Translations under genes and position numbers: made by a program
Shown: piece after piece, positions 1 to 8,652 of the stretch
How the letters are laid out: each line of letters starts with the position of its first letter
Numbering within the stretch: position 1 is the stretch's first letter
Assembly: GCF_001639065.2 (NCBI RefSeq)
Contig: NZ_LQXO02000064.1
Coordinates: 1-64,000, forward strand
Source: Vibrio barjaei
GTDB taxonomy: Bacteria; Pseudomonadota; Gammaproteobacteria; Enterobacterales; Vibrionaceae
Reading direction: 5' to 3'
DNA: 64,000 nt
The notes under the pieces: model-generated
What the model was told of the DNA's origin: nothing
What the model saw: only the letters and a program-made list of their open reading frames with translations
The model's database searches: none

Positions 1-10
1 ATAGGTTTAT

Positions 11-23
11 ATTGTTAAAGAGC
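11..23 (-). promoter_or_regulatory. boxA antitermination element of rRNA operon leader
   Basis: On the minus strand this reads GCTCTTTAACAAT, the boxA core of rrn leaders, where the Nus-factor antitermination complex assembles. It lies downstream of two stable-RNA-type promoters, so a 16S rRNA gene very probably begins just beyond the left edge of the window. The 16S gene itself is not visible. Confidence 0.88.
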
Positions 24-54
24 TTGTTTCGAGCTTTGCTCAAAACGGACGGCC

Positions 55-82
55 ATTTTAGCGAGATAAGTTGTCGTGTCAA
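55..82 (-). promoter_or_regulatory. rRNA operon promoter P2
   Basis: On the minus strand, TTGACA (77-82), a 16-nt spacer and TAAAAT (55-60). It is the second of two tandem promoters and sits about 30 nt before boxA, the usual position of the less regulated rrn P2. Confidence 0.82.
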
Positions 83-179
83 CCACTTTTTTCAACTTAT
101 TTTACTAAGCTTCTTAGAAGCTTGAGACCTTCTGACTGGATGCGAACTTTCGTCTGCGTTCCCGTGTCAGCGAGGGGGC

Positions 180-207
180 ATTATAGAGATCGAAATCTTC
201 TTGGCAA
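180..207 (-). promoter_or_regulatory. rRNA operon promoter P1
   Basis: On the minus strand, TTGCCA (202-207), a 16-nt spacer and a perfect TATAAT (180-185), followed by a GC-rich discriminator (GCCCCCTCGC). An A/T-rich stretch at about 210-250 resembles an UP element. The GC-rich discriminator is typical of promoters controlled by ppGpp/DksA and initiating-NTP level. It lies downstream of hemG. Confidence 0.85.
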
Positions 208-288
208 CCCTTTTTTCGAAGTTTTTCGTGTTTTTTTATCGTTCGATTAAAAACAGCTCAAAACGACGCAAAAATCGACATTTTCTTG

Positions 289-816
289 TTATAGCTGAGC
301 AAATTTATCCGCAAACAAGCTGACTTTGTCCCAGTTAGTGTATTCCACTTCCTTTGAAGTATCTGTTTCTCCGCCGGTCATCGTCATAATCAGTTTAATC
401 ATAAAGCGGTCAAAAGGATTATAACGTGGGTAATACAACGCGCCGGCAAACACACCTATTAACTCCGGTTGCCAAGGTGACTTTTTCAAGAACGTCTTTA
501 TATAAGCACTGCCTTCCGGCGTGTCTTTTCCTTGTTCTTCTTTTCTTGCGGTCAGATTGACGCAGAAGAATGCGGCTTTCATTGACGCCAACTTAGTACT
601 GTTGGCATTTAAAAACTGATAGAGCTTTTTATTTAAATGACCATATCGGATTGATGCCCCGATAAGCACTTTATCGAACTCATCAAGATTAATGTTCATC
701 TCTTGGTGTAAATTGACGATAGTGGCGGCATTATCACCTAATTGCTCAGCAATACGCGTAATGATTTTTGTCGTTTGTCCTTCACGAGAAGAATAGAGAT
801 AGAGAACTTTTTCCAC
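289..816 (-). CDS. hemG: Menaquinone-dependent protoporphyrinogen IX oxidase
   Basis: HemG oxidises protoporphyrinogen IX to protoporphyrin IX, the penultimate step of haem synthesis, passing electrons to quinone at the inner membrane. The 175-aa protein has a flavodoxin fold: residues 6-17 form the FMN phosphate loop (LYSSREGQTT). The extra segment near residues 88-100 (LTARKEEQGK) matches the long loop that distinguishes HemG from electron-carrier flavodoxins. Translation starts at GTG, just after an AAGGAAA ribosome site. It lies 31 nt after trkH and immediately before rrn promoters, the trkH-hemG-rrn order also known from enteric bacteria. Family assignment is firm. Confidence 0.93.
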   Translation of the reverse strand: MEKVLYLYSSREGQTTKIITRIAEQLGDNAATIVNLHQEMNINLDEFDKVLIGASIRYGHLNKKLYQFLNANSTKLASMKAAFFCVNLTARKEEQGKDTPEGSAYIKTFLKKSPWQPELIGVFAGALYYPRYNPFDRFMIKLIMTMTGGETDTSKEVEYTNWDKVSLFADKFAQL

Positions 817-847
817 GATGTTTCCTTTACCTTAATAAGCAGGCTGG

Positions 848-2305
848 TTAACTACGCCAAAATGCAGGAGTTAATAGAATAAGAAGGGTGAACACTTCAA
901 GTCGGCCAAATAGCATCGAAACGATGAGCACCCACTTAGCGCTATCATTGACCTCACCAAAGTGGACGGCGACTTCTCCAAGACCCGGGCCGAGATTGTT
1001 CAACGTGGCCGCAACTGCCGAGAACGCACTAAGCTCATCCATACCAGTAGCAATTAACGCTAACATACAGACCACAAACACCAGTGCGTAAGCCGAGAAA
1101 AATCCCCAAACGGCGTCCACGACACGCTGAGACAGTGCTGTCCCACCCACTTTGATGGTATATACCGCTCTCGGGTGTACAAGGCGTTTCATCTCACGAG
1201 CACCTTGCAGAGTAAGTAATAGAATACGAATTACCTTCATACCACCGCCCGTCGAGCCCGCACATCCACCAATAAAAGAAGAGAACAGTAGCAACACTGG
1301 TAAAAACAGTGGCCATTCCGAGAATCCAGTAGTGGTAAAGCCCGCCGTCGTCGAAATAGATACCGACTGGAACAGTGCCTGATCAAACGCATCGTATACA
1401 GAGTTATAGGAGTGATGCTTCAATAAAATAAGGAAGCAGATCAGAAATAACACCGCCTGTATAAAGATGAAAGCTCTAAACTCGGGATCTTTCCAATAAT
1501 ACTTAGGATGTACACCACCTGAAGCAAATGCAGCAAAGTGCAGAGAGTAGTTACAGGCCGATATAAGCAGGAATACCACGGTAATCATATTGATAGCATG
1601 GCTATCAAAGTAGCCCATGCTCGCATCGTGAGTAGAAAACCCACCAATCGCAATGGTTGAGAAACTATGGGCTATCGCATCAAACGGTGTCATACCAGCT
1701 ACCCAGAATGCAGCTGCACAAGCGATGGTTAAGCTTAAGTAAATGTACCAAAGCGCCTTTGCTGTCTCAGCAATTCGAGGTGTCATTTTGCTGTCTTTTA
1801 CTGGACCAGGAATTTCTGCTCGATATAACTGCATACCACCAATACCTAATACTGGTAAAATAGCAACCGCGAGTACAATGATCCCCATGCCCCCAAACCA
1901 CTGTAGCAATTGACGGTAAAACAATATCGCTTTAGGTAACTCATCCAAACCAACAATAACCGTCGCACCAGTTGTAGTTAAGGCAGAGAAAGATTCAAAG
2001 AATGCATCGGTTATCGACACATTAGGGAAATCGGAGATAAGGAACGGTAAGGCACCGGCGCTGCCGATTACTGTCCAAAACAAAACCACAATAAGGAAGC
2101 CATCACGAGCTTTGAGCTCGTGTTTGTGGCGTCGGTTGGGAAACCAGAAAAAGCCTCCACAAACTAGTAAGACAAAAAAGGTCGTAACAAAAGGCACACC
2201 CGCACCATCACGATAGATGAGCGCGACAAGAGCTGGCGCAAGCATTGACACACTGAACAGCGCTAAAAGAAGCCCGACAATGCGGATTATGGATCGAAAT
2301 TGCAT
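848..2305 (-). CDS. trkH: Trk potassium uptake membrane subunit
   Basis: Ion-conducting subunit of the Trk K+ uptake system. It works in the inner membrane with the cytoplasmic gating protein TrkA, which is not encoded here. At 485 aa it has the family length. Four pore-loop regions are visible: a TTTGATV segment near residue 110, a second near residue 220 (IAIGGFSTHDA), a third (STTAGFTTTGFSEWP) near residue 320, and a fourth (NNLGPGLGEV) near residue 435. The glycine-rich GGCAGSTGGGMK lies between the last two. It begins 32 nt after yigZ. No good ribosome site precedes the ATG, so translation may depend on coupling with yigZ. Confidence 0.95.
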   Translation of the reverse strand: MQFRSIIRIVGLLLALFSVSMLAPALVALIYRDGAGVPFVTTFFVLLVCGGFFWFPNRRHKHELKARDGFLIVVLFWTVIGSAGALPFLISDFPNVSITDAFFESFSALTTTGATVIVGLDELPKAILFYRQLLQWFGGMGIIVLAVAILPVLGIGGMQLYRAEIPGPVKDSKMTPRIAETAKALWYIYLSLTIACAAAFWVAGMTPFDAIAHSFSTIAIGGFSTHDASMGYFDSHAINMITVVFLLISACNYSLHFAAFASGGVHPKYYWKDPEFRAFIFIQAVLFLICFLILLKHHSYNSVYDAFDQALFQSVSISTTAGFTTTGFSEWPLFLPVLLLFSSFIGGCAGSTGGGMKVIRILLLTLQGAREMKRLVHPRAVYTIKVGGTALSQRVVDAVWGFFSAYALVFVVCMLALIATGMDELSAFSAVAATLNNLGPGLGEVAVHFGEVNDSAKWVLIVSMLFGRLEVFTLLILLTPAFWRS

Positions 2306-2337
2306 ATATGTTGAATGAAGCTTCGCTTCGTTACGTC

Positions 2338-2961
2338 CTAGTTGTGTTCTACTGGAGAAACCATTGCCTTGGCTCCACTTTTATTAATTATGCTTTGCGT
2401 GAGTGCATCAACCTTGTTCACCTCAACTTCTACAATAAGAATAACCTTATCGCTATAGTGAGATTCCACTTCTACTGCAGAACACTTACTAAGTTCAGAC
2501 TGAGCTGTGGTTACAAATGCATAGTCTAACTCTAGTCGTAATTGTGTGGTGATTTTTTTTTCTATTGTTTGAATTAGCTTAAGTGCTTGTTGAACTCCAC
2601 CACCATAAGCTTTCACTAATCCGCCAGTTCCGAGCTTAATTCCACCAGAATAGCGAGTAACAACGGCCGCCAATTCTCCAATCCCGGAACCACTCAACTG
2701 CGCCAAAATAGGCTTTCCTGCGGTGCCGGATGGCTCACCATCATCACTAAAGCCCCACATCATGGAATTTTCTGGACGACCAGCAACAAAGCCCCAGCAG
2801 TTATGTCTGGCACTACTGTGTTCTTTCTTCACATCATCGATAAACGCTTTAGCACTTTCAATACTGGGTGTATGGGCAATTTGTGTGATGAAGACACTCT
2901 TTTTGATTTCTTCTTCAAAAATCACAGAGTGCTCTGGTATCAAGTATGCAGTTGAGTTCAT
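2338..2961 (-). CDS. yigZ: IMPACT/YigZ family protein
   Basis: YigZ is the bacterial member of the IMPACT family (UPF0029), of uncertain biochemical role; eukaryotic relatives modulate translation control through GCN1/GCN2. The 207-aa protein has the conserved N-terminal domain: KKSVFITQIAHT near residues 20-31, SARHNCWGF near 50-58 and GFSDDGEPSGTAGKPI near 70-85. A smaller alpha/beta C-terminal domain follows. It is the first gene of a leftward yigZ-trkH-hemG unit, the same order as in E. coli. The family call is sure; the function is not. Confidence 0.9.
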   Translation of the reverse strand: MNSTAYLIPEHSVIFEEEIKKSVFITQIAHTPSIESAKAFIDDVKKEHSSARHNCWGFVAGRPENSMMWGFSDDGEPSGTAGKPILAQLSGSGIGELAAVVTRYSGGIKLGTGGLVKAYGGGVQQALKLIQTIEKKITTQLRLELDYAFVTTAQSELSKCSAVEVESHYSDKVILIVEVEVNKVDALTQSIINKSGAKAMVSPVEHN

Positions 2962-3071
2962 TAGGATTTATGAGATCTGTAGCCTAAAAAGGGTATTCTA
3001 TCATGGGTGAATAGGATTGACTCCAAGATTGGACCACGGTCATAATGTTAAACAGTTGTTTAAAAAATGTA

Positions 3072-3100
3072 TTGAAATTAAATTCAATGCGGTTCAATAT
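3072..3100 (+). promoter_or_regulatory. Predicted fadBA promoter
   Basis: TTGAAA (3072-3077), a 17-nt spacer and CAATAT (3095-3100). The predicted start would fall near 3107, inside the FadR-like operator, so a bound repressor would block initiation. Confidence 0.65.
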
Positions 3101-3105
3101 TAGAC

Positions 3106-3122
3106 AACTGGTCTAACCAGAA
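3106..3122 (+). promoter_or_regulatory. FadR-type operator upstream of fadBA
   Basis: AACTGGTCTAACCAGAA matches the E. coli FadR consensus AACTGGTCnGACCnGTT at 12 of 15 fixed positions. It lies about 60 nt before fadB, overlapping the likely transcription start. FadR releases DNA on binding long-chain acyl-CoA, which would switch on beta-oxidation when fatty acids are present. Confidence 0.75.
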
Positions 3123-3181
3123 GCAAAAACAATAACTACCGCTTTCGCACAATCACGGATTGTCTGTCACGGAGAATGACA

Positions 3182-5350
3182 ATGATTTACCAATCTGAAA
3201 CCCTACAGGTAAAGGAAGTACACAACGGCATCGCCGAACTGTGTTTTAGCTCTCCCCAGTCGGTCAATAAACTTGATCTGGCTACTCTTGAAGCCCTAGA
3301 CAAAGCACTTGATGCTCTTGCAGCATGGAATGATTTAAAGGGTCTAATCCTCACTACAGATAAAAGCGCATTTATCGTTGGCGCCGATATCACGGAATTC
3401 TTGGGATTGTTTGCCAAGCCAAAAGCAGAGCTCAAAGAGTGGCTTGGTTTTGCAAATAGCATCTTCAACAAGTTAGAAGACCTGCCCGTTCCAACACTTT
3501 CAGCCCTAAAAGGTCATACGCTTGGTGGCGGTTGTGAGTGTGTATTAGCAACAGATTTTAGAATTGGTGATAAAACCACCAGCATCGGCCTTCCAGAGAC
3601 TAAACTTGGCATTATGCCTGGCTTTGGCGGCACCGTGCGTCTGCCACGCCTCATTGGTGCTGATAGCGCGATGGAAATCATCACACAAGGTAAAGCATGT
3701 CGCTCAGGTGAAGCGCTAAAGCTTGGTTTACTCGACGCAATCGTCGAAACCGATGCTCTATATGAATCTGCACTTAACACGATTCAATTAGCCATCAATG
3801 AGAAAATTGATTGGAAAGCACGCCGCCAAGCGAAATTGTCTCCACTGACACTGAGTAAACTTGAAGCGATGATGAGCTTCACCATGGCTAAAGGTCTTGT
3901 TGCACAGAAGGCTGGACCACATTATCCAGCGCCAATGGCAGCAGTAAAAGCCATTGAAGAAGCAGCTCGCTCTGGCCGAGATCAGGCTCTTGATATTGAA
4001 GCAAACTACTTTATTCAACTAGCTGGCTCTGATGTAGCCAACGCGCTAGTTGGTATCTTCCTTAACGACCAATACATTAAGGGTCTTGCTAAGAAAGCCG
4101 CGAAGTCAGGTAAAGACACCGAGCGTGCTGCCGTGCTAGGTGCTGGCATCATGGGTGGCGGTATTGCTTATCAGTCTGCGCTTAAAGGCGTACCCGTAAT
4201 CATGAAAGATATTGCTCAGGCTTCTTTAGAGCTTGGCATGACTGAAGCATCCAAACTGCTGAACAAACGCTTGCAACGCGGTCGCATTGATGGCTTTAAG
4301 ATGGCTGGCGTATTGGCATCTATCACTCCAAGCCTTCATTACGCAGGCATCGAACAGAGCGATGTGATTGTCGAAGCGGTCGTTGAAAATCCAAAGATCA
4401 AAGCGTCAGTATTGAGCGAAGTCGAAGGATTGATCGGTGAGAATACTGTCATTGCATCGAATACGTCGACGATTCCTATTAATGTGCTTGCGAAGTCACT
4501 CAAACGCCCAGAAAACTTCTGTGGTATGCACTTCTTTAATCCAGTACACCGTATGCCTCTGGTCGAAATCATTCGCGGTGAGCACACATCAGAAGAAACC
4601 ATTAATCGTGTTGTGGCTTATGCAGCAAAAATGGGTAAATCACCAATCGTCGTTAATGATTGCCCAGGGTTCTTTGTTAACCGCGTACTCTTCCCATACT
4701 TTGGTGGCTTTAGTCAGCTATTAAGTGATGGTGCTGACTTTATTCAGATTGATAAAGTCATGGAGCGCAAGTTTGGCTGGCCTATGGGTCCTGCTTATCT
4801 TCTCGATGTTGTTGGTATCGATACCGCTCACCACGCTCAAGCTGTAATGGCGGAAGGTTTCCCTGAACGTATGGCTAAAGAAGAACGCGATGCTATCGAT
4901 GTTCTCTTTAGTAACACTCGCTACGGTCAAAAGAATGGCTCTGGCTTCTACGCGTATACTACAGACAAGCGTGGTCGACCAAAGAAAGCACCAAGTGAAG
5001 ACATCACTAGCTTGCTAGAACCGGTTTGCAAACCAAGCCAAGCGTTCGACGACGATACCATCATTCAACGTATGATGATTCCAATGATCAACGAAGTAGC
5101 ACTTTGTCTTGAAGAAGGCATCATTGCAACACCACAAGAAGCCGACATGGCTCTAGTATATGGATTGGGCTTCCCTCCATTCCGCGGTGGTGTATTCCGT
5201 TACCTAGATAGTATTGGTATCGATAACTACGTAGCAATGGCGAAACAATACGAGTCATTGGGTGCAATGTACAAAGTCCCTCAGTCGCTAGTAGACATGG
5301 CAAGCTCTGGTAAGCGCTTCTATGAACTGCAGCAAACTGGCTCACTGTAA
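3182..5350 (+). CDS. fadB: Fatty acid oxidation complex alpha subunit FadB
   Basis: Multifunctional beta-oxidation enzyme: enoyl-CoA hydratase and 3-hydroxyacyl-CoA dehydrogenase, with isomerase and epimerase side activities. It forms an alpha2beta2 complex with FadA. The N-terminal crotonase domain carries the two catalytic glutamates at E119 (GGGCE) and E139 (GLPE), the same numbers as in E. coli. The NAD-binding loop GAGIMGGG is near residue 318, and the dehydrogenase histidine is in MHFFNPVHRMP near 450. I chose the ATG at 3182 rather than 3176 because it gives E. coli numbering and a proper 7-nt spacing from GGAG; the protein is then 722 aa. fadA follows after 26 nt. Confidence 0.96.
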   Translation: MIYQSETLQVKEVHNGIAELCFSSPQSVNKLDLATLEALDKALDALAAWNDLKGLILTTDKSAFIVGADITEFLGLFAKPKAELKEWLGFANSIFNKLEDLPVPTLSALKGHTLGGGCECVLATDFRIGDKTTSIGLPETKLGIMPGFGGTVRLPRLIGADSAMEIITQGKACRSGEALKLGLLDAIVETDALYESALNTIQLAINEKIDWKARRQAKLSPLTLSKLEAMMSFTMAKGLVAQKAGPHYPAPMAAVKAIEEAARSGRDQALDIEANYFIQLAGSDVANALVGIFLNDQYIKGLAKKAAKSGKDTERAAVLGAGIMGGGIAYQSALKGVPVIMKDIAQASLELGMTEASKLLNKRLQRGRIDGFKMAGVLASITPSLHYAGIEQSDVIVEAVVENPKIKASVLSEVEGLIGENTVIASNTSTIPINVLAKSLKRPENFCGMHFFNPVHRMPLVEIIRGEHTSEETINRVVAYAAKMGKSPIVVNDCPGFFVNRVLFPYFGGFSQLLSDGADFIQIDKVMERKFGWPMGPAYLLDVVGIDTAHHAQAVMAEGFPERMAKEERDAIDVLFSNTRYGQKNGSGFYAYTTDKRGRPKKAPSEDITSLLEPVCKPSQAFDDDTIIQRMMIPMINEVALCLEEGIIATPQEADMALVYGLGFPPFRGGVFRYLDSIGIDNYVAMAKQYESLGAMYKVPQSLVDMASSGKRFYELQQTGSL

Positions 5351-5376
5351 TTACCCATTGGAAGAGGAATATCAAA

Positions 5377-6540
5377 ATGAAAAATGTTGTCGTTGTTGAT
5401 TGTCTTCGCACACCGATGGGTCGTTCCAAAGGTGGTGCATTTAGGCATCAACGTGCTGAAGATCTATCAGCGCATCTTATGAAAGGGATCTTGGCTCGCA
5501 ACCCACAAGTCAAACCTGAAGAAATTGAAGATATCTATTGGGGCTGTGTGCAGCAAACATTAGAGCAAGGCTTTAACGTGGCACGTAATGCTGCACTGCT
5601 CGCGGGTTTACCTATTGAAATTGGCGCGGTTACCGTTAACCGTTTGTGTGGTTCATCAATGCAAGCTCTGCATGACGCGGCACGCTCTATCATGGTAGGC
5701 GACGCAGAAATCTGTCTTATCGGTGGTGTAGAACACATGGGTCATGTCCCAATGACTCATGGCGTTGACTTTCATCCGCAACTGTCAAAGAACGTTGCAA
5801 AAGCAGCAGGCATGATGGGTTTAACGGCTGAGATGCTAGGTAAACTCCATGGAATTAGCCGCGAACAACAAGATGAGTTCGCTGCCCGCAGTCACCAACG
5901 TGCACAAGCTGCAACCGTAGAAGGACGCTTCAAAAACGAAATTCTACCAACAGAAGGTCACGCAGAAGACGGCTCTCTCTTCACTTTAGATTACGATGAA
6001 GTTATTCGTCCGGAAACTAACGTGGAAGGTCTATCTAAGCTACGTCCTGTATTTGACCCTGCAAACGGCACGGTCACAGCAGGGACTTCATCTGCGTTAT
6101 CTGATGGTGCTTCTGCCATGCTGATCATGAGTGAAGATAAAGCTAACGAGCTAGGTTTACCTATTCGTGCAAAAATCCGCTCAATGGCCATTGCTGGTTG
6201 TGATCCTTCTATTATGGGTTATGGTCCAGTACCTGCGACTCAAAAAGCACTGAAGCGTGCAGGTTTGACAATGGATGATATTGACATTGTTGAACTTAAT
6301 GAAGCATTTGCTGCTCAGTCACTGCCATGTGCTAAGGATCTGGGTCTATTGGATGTGGTTGATGAGAAAGTAAACCTTAACGGTGGTGCTATCGCACTTG
6401 GACACCCATTGGGCTGCTCAGGCTCTCGCATTTCCACCACGCTTATCAATATTATGGAAAGCAAAGATGCGAAGATCGGTCTAGCGACCATGTGTATTGG
6501 TTTGGGTCAGGGCATTGCGACCATATTCGAACGTCCATAA
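5377..6540 (+). CDS. fadA: 3-ketoacyl-CoA thiolase FadA
   Basis: Beta subunit of the fatty acid oxidation complex, cleaving 3-ketoacyl-CoA with CoA to acetyl-CoA and a shortened acyl-CoA. The 387-aa protein matches the E. coli length. The acyl-accepting cysteine is C91 (NRLCGSS). The C-terminal histidine in ALGHPLGCSGSR and the cysteine in MCIGLGQG complete the active site. An AGAGGAA ribosome site precedes the ATG. It is co-transcribed with fadB, and the operon ends at the strong hairpin at 6555-6587. Confidence 0.96.
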   Translation: MKNVVVVDCLRTPMGRSKGGAFRHQRAEDLSAHLMKGILARNPQVKPEEIEDIYWGCVQQTLEQGFNVARNAALLAGLPIEIGAVTVNRLCGSSMQALHDAARSIMVGDAEICLIGGVEHMGHVPMTHGVDFHPQLSKNVAKAAGMMGLTAEMLGKLHGISREQQDEFAARSHQRAQAATVEGRFKNEILPTEGHAEDGSLFTLDYDEVIRPETNVEGLSKLRPVFDPANGTVTAGTSSALSDGASAMLIMSEDKANELGLPIRAKIRSMAIAGCDPSIMGYGPVPATQKALKRAGLTMDDIDIVELNEAFAAQSLPCAKDLGLLDVVDEKVNLNGGAIALGHPLGCSGSRISTTLINIMESKDAKIGLATMCIGLGQGIATIFERP

Positions 6541-6554
6541 CCCCATCTGAACGT

Positions 6555-6587
6555 AAAAACAGCTCCGCTTGCGGAGCTGTTTTTATT
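6555..6587 (+). terminator. Terminator of fadBA
   Basis: Perfect 10-bp stem (ACAGCTCCGC / GCGGAGCTGT) with a 2-nt gap between the arms, preceded by A-rich and followed by T-rich sequence. Confidence 0.9.
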
Positions 6588-6691
6588 TATGCATAAAATG
6601 CATACATCAAATGTTCAAGTTTCATTTTTTTTTTACCTATTTGTCGCCTACACTCTGCTGCAGATAACACGTCAACTCATTGGAGACAACC

Positions 6692-7672
6692 ATGTTCAAA
6701 GCACTGTTACTTAACCAAGAAGATAAAAAAACAATCGCTACTATTTCACAAGTAGATGAGTCTCAGCTTCCAGAAGGTAATGTAAAAATAGATGTAAAAT
6801 ATTCATCTTTGAACTACAAAGATGGGTTGGCGATTACGGGTAAAGGCAAAATTATTCGCAATTTCCCAATGGTACCGGGTATCGATCTTTCTGGCGTAGT
6901 GTCTCAATCTGATGACCCTCGTTATAAGGAAGGCGACGAAGTGGTTCTCACTGGCTGGGGGGTCGGTGAGAATCACTGGGGTGGCATGGCAGAGAAAGCA
7001 AGCCTAAACGGTGATTGGTTAGTACCAATGCCTGCTGGTCTAGATGCAGAAAAGGTCATGGCTATCGGTACTGCTGGCTTCACGGCTATGCTTTGCGTAC
7101 AAGCGATTGTTGATGCTGGCATCAAACCAGAAGATGGTGAAGTATTGGTAACTGGCGCAAGTGGTGGTGTAGGCAGTGTATCAGTAACGCTACTAAACCA
7201 ACTCGGCTACAAAGTCGCAGCAGTCACAGGTCGTGCTTCAGAAAATGGTGAATTACTCACTTCTCTTGGCGCTTCTCGTATTGTTGAACGTAGTGAGCTT
7301 GAAGAACCAGCTAAGCCACTTGAGCGTCAAGTTTGGGCTGCAGCGGTTGACACTGTAGGTAGCAAACTTCTCGCGAAAGTATTGGCTCAAATGAACTATA
7401 ACGGTGTGGTCGCAGCATGTGGTCTGGCAGGTGGTTTTGATTTGCCAACAACCGTTATGCCATTCATTCTACGTAATGTCCGCCTACAGGGTATTGACTC
7501 AGTAATGTGCCCTCGCGAGAAACGTATCAAAGCATGGGAACAATTGGCAACTTTACTTCCTGAGTCCTACTACGCTCAAGCAAGCAAAACAGTGGCATTG
7601 GAAGAAGCTATTCAAGCTGCAGAAGATATCACTAATGGTGCTATCACTGGTCGTGTGACAATTAAGATCTAA
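6692..7672 (+). CDS. acuI: AcuI/YhdH family NADPH-dependent oxidoreductase
   Basis: Medium-chain dehydrogenase/reductase of the YhdH/AcuI branch. Characterised members reduce acryloyl-CoA to propionyl-CoA with NADPH, which detoxifies acrylate, for example from DMSP breakdown in marine bacteria. Visible features are the N-terminal GroES-like domain (SSLNYKDGLAITGKGKI), the family sequence FPMVPGIDLSGVV near residues 56-68, and the nucleotide-binding loop GASGGVGSVSV near 155. There are no structural zinc cysteines, as expected. Start: ATG at 6692 after TGGAGACAACC, giving 326 aa; an upstream TTG at 6680 would bury the ribosome site. Transcribed alone. The exact substrate is inferred from the family. 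Confidence 0.82.
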   Translation: MFKALLLNQEDKKTIATISQVDESQLPEGNVKIDVKYSSLNYKDGLAITGKGKIIRNFPMVPGIDLSGVVSQSDDPRYKEGDEVVLTGWGVGENHWGGMAEKASLNGDWLVPMPAGLDAEKVMAIGTAGFTAMLCVQAIVDAGIKPEDGEVLVTGASGGVGSVSVTLLNQLGYKVAAVTGRASENGELLTSLGASRIVERSELEEPAKPLERQVWAAAVDTVGSKLLAKVLAQMNYNGVVAACGLAGGFDLPTTVMPFILRNVRLQGIDSVMCPREKRIKAWEQLATLLPESYYAQASKTVALEEAIQAAEDITNGAITGRVTIKI

Positions 7673-7694
7673 TCTTAGATAACATATACTATTG

Positions 7695-7721
7695 AAAAGG
7701 CTCTCATCATGAGAGCCTTTT
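7695..7721. terminator. Bidirectional terminator between acuI and tsdA-like gene
   Basis: AAAAGGCTCTC / GAGAGCCTTTT, a perfect hairpin with A and T tracts on both sides, placed between two convergent genes. Confidence 0.9.
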
Positions 7722-7725
7722 GTAT

Positions 7726-8652
7726 TTAGTACGCCTTAGTACCGAGTATTTGCTTATTATTAGCAGGGCTTGGTTTACCGTACTCTCCATTATGATTATG
7801 AAAAGCTTCTTTCGTCGACTTAATGTCACCATCAAAGCGTGGATCCTGTGGTCGTTCATGGCTATCCATAAACAACGCGATATCCCAAGCTTGCTGATCT
7901 GTTAATGTTCCACCTTGCCCTAAAGGCATATTGTGTTTTATGAACGTAGCAGCAGTATTTACTCGATGCATTCCTGCTCCCCAGTTAAAACTATCCGGTC
8001 CCCAAAGTGCAGGAAAGACATAACGTCCACCCACCTGTCGTCCTTGTCCATTTTCGCCATGGCATACAGAACATTCTTCTTGATAAGCCTTTTCGCCACG
8101 CTTGTAACTAGGTGCCTTCACAGGTTTATCTAGTTTTCCAAATCCTCTTCCAGGCAACTTATTATCAACAGACACTCCAAACGACAACCAATAAGAGTAA
8201 GCATTAAGGTCCAATATTTCTTGGCTTAATACCTCTGGGGGCTGGCCATCTTTTGCATTCATAGAATAAAGAAAACAACCTTGCAATCGATCTTCAAACG
8301 TATTTACTCGTTTATTTTTAGAACGATAGGCAGGGTAAGATACAAAAGCAGCCCACATAGGTGCCGCATTGGCTACACTCCCCCCTCCGAGATGGCAATT
8401 GGTGCAGTTCATACCATTATTCACTCTTCCCGTCGGTTTCAATTGCTGGGTATTCATAAACAATGAATACCCACGCTTTATCGACTCCCCCATTTCACCC
8501 TTTGGTAAGTTATCCCAATGAGATACTTGATGAAGGGTTTCACCTTCGTTCAACGCCCTACCAGGCTCTATGGGGTGAAGCTCTTTATATTGATCAGCAA
8601 AGGCAACGAAAGGAGAACCAGCAAGCAAAGCGATTAGATAATGAGTTTTCAT
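7726..8652 (-). CDS. tsdA: TsdA-like dihaem cytochrome c, probable thiosulfate dehydrogenase
   Basis: Periplasmic dihaem cytochrome c most like TsdA, which couples two thiosulfates to tetrathionate (or the reverse). The 308-aa protein has a signal peptide (about residues 1-19, ending AFA) and two haem-binding CXXCH motifs, CTNCH at 83-87 and CSVCH at 194-198. C126, in the segment DRLQGCFLYSMN, is placed where TsdA enzymes have the unusual cysteine ligand of the active-site haem. A methionine (HNMPLG, about 240) could ligate haem 2. Its start overlaps the end of the upstream cytochrome by ATGA, and AAGGAGG for it lies inside that gene's last codons. The dihaem family is certain; thiosulfate as substrate is inferred. 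Confidence 0.8.
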   Translation of the reverse strand: MKTHYLIALLAGSPFVAFADQYKELHPIEPGRALNEGETLHQVSHWDNLPKGEMGESIKRGYSLFMNTQQLKPTGRVNNGMNCTNCHLGGGSVANAAPMWAAFVSYPAYRSKNKRVNTFEDRLQGCFLYSMNAKDGQPPEVLSQEILDLNAYSYWLSFGVSVDNKLPGRGFGKLDKPVKAPSYKRGEKAYQEECSVCHGENGQGRQVGGRYVFPALWGPDSFNWGAGMHRVNTAATFIKHNMPLGQGGTLTDQQAWDIALFMDSHERPQDPRFDGDIKSTKEAFHNHNGEYGKPSPANNKQILGTKAY

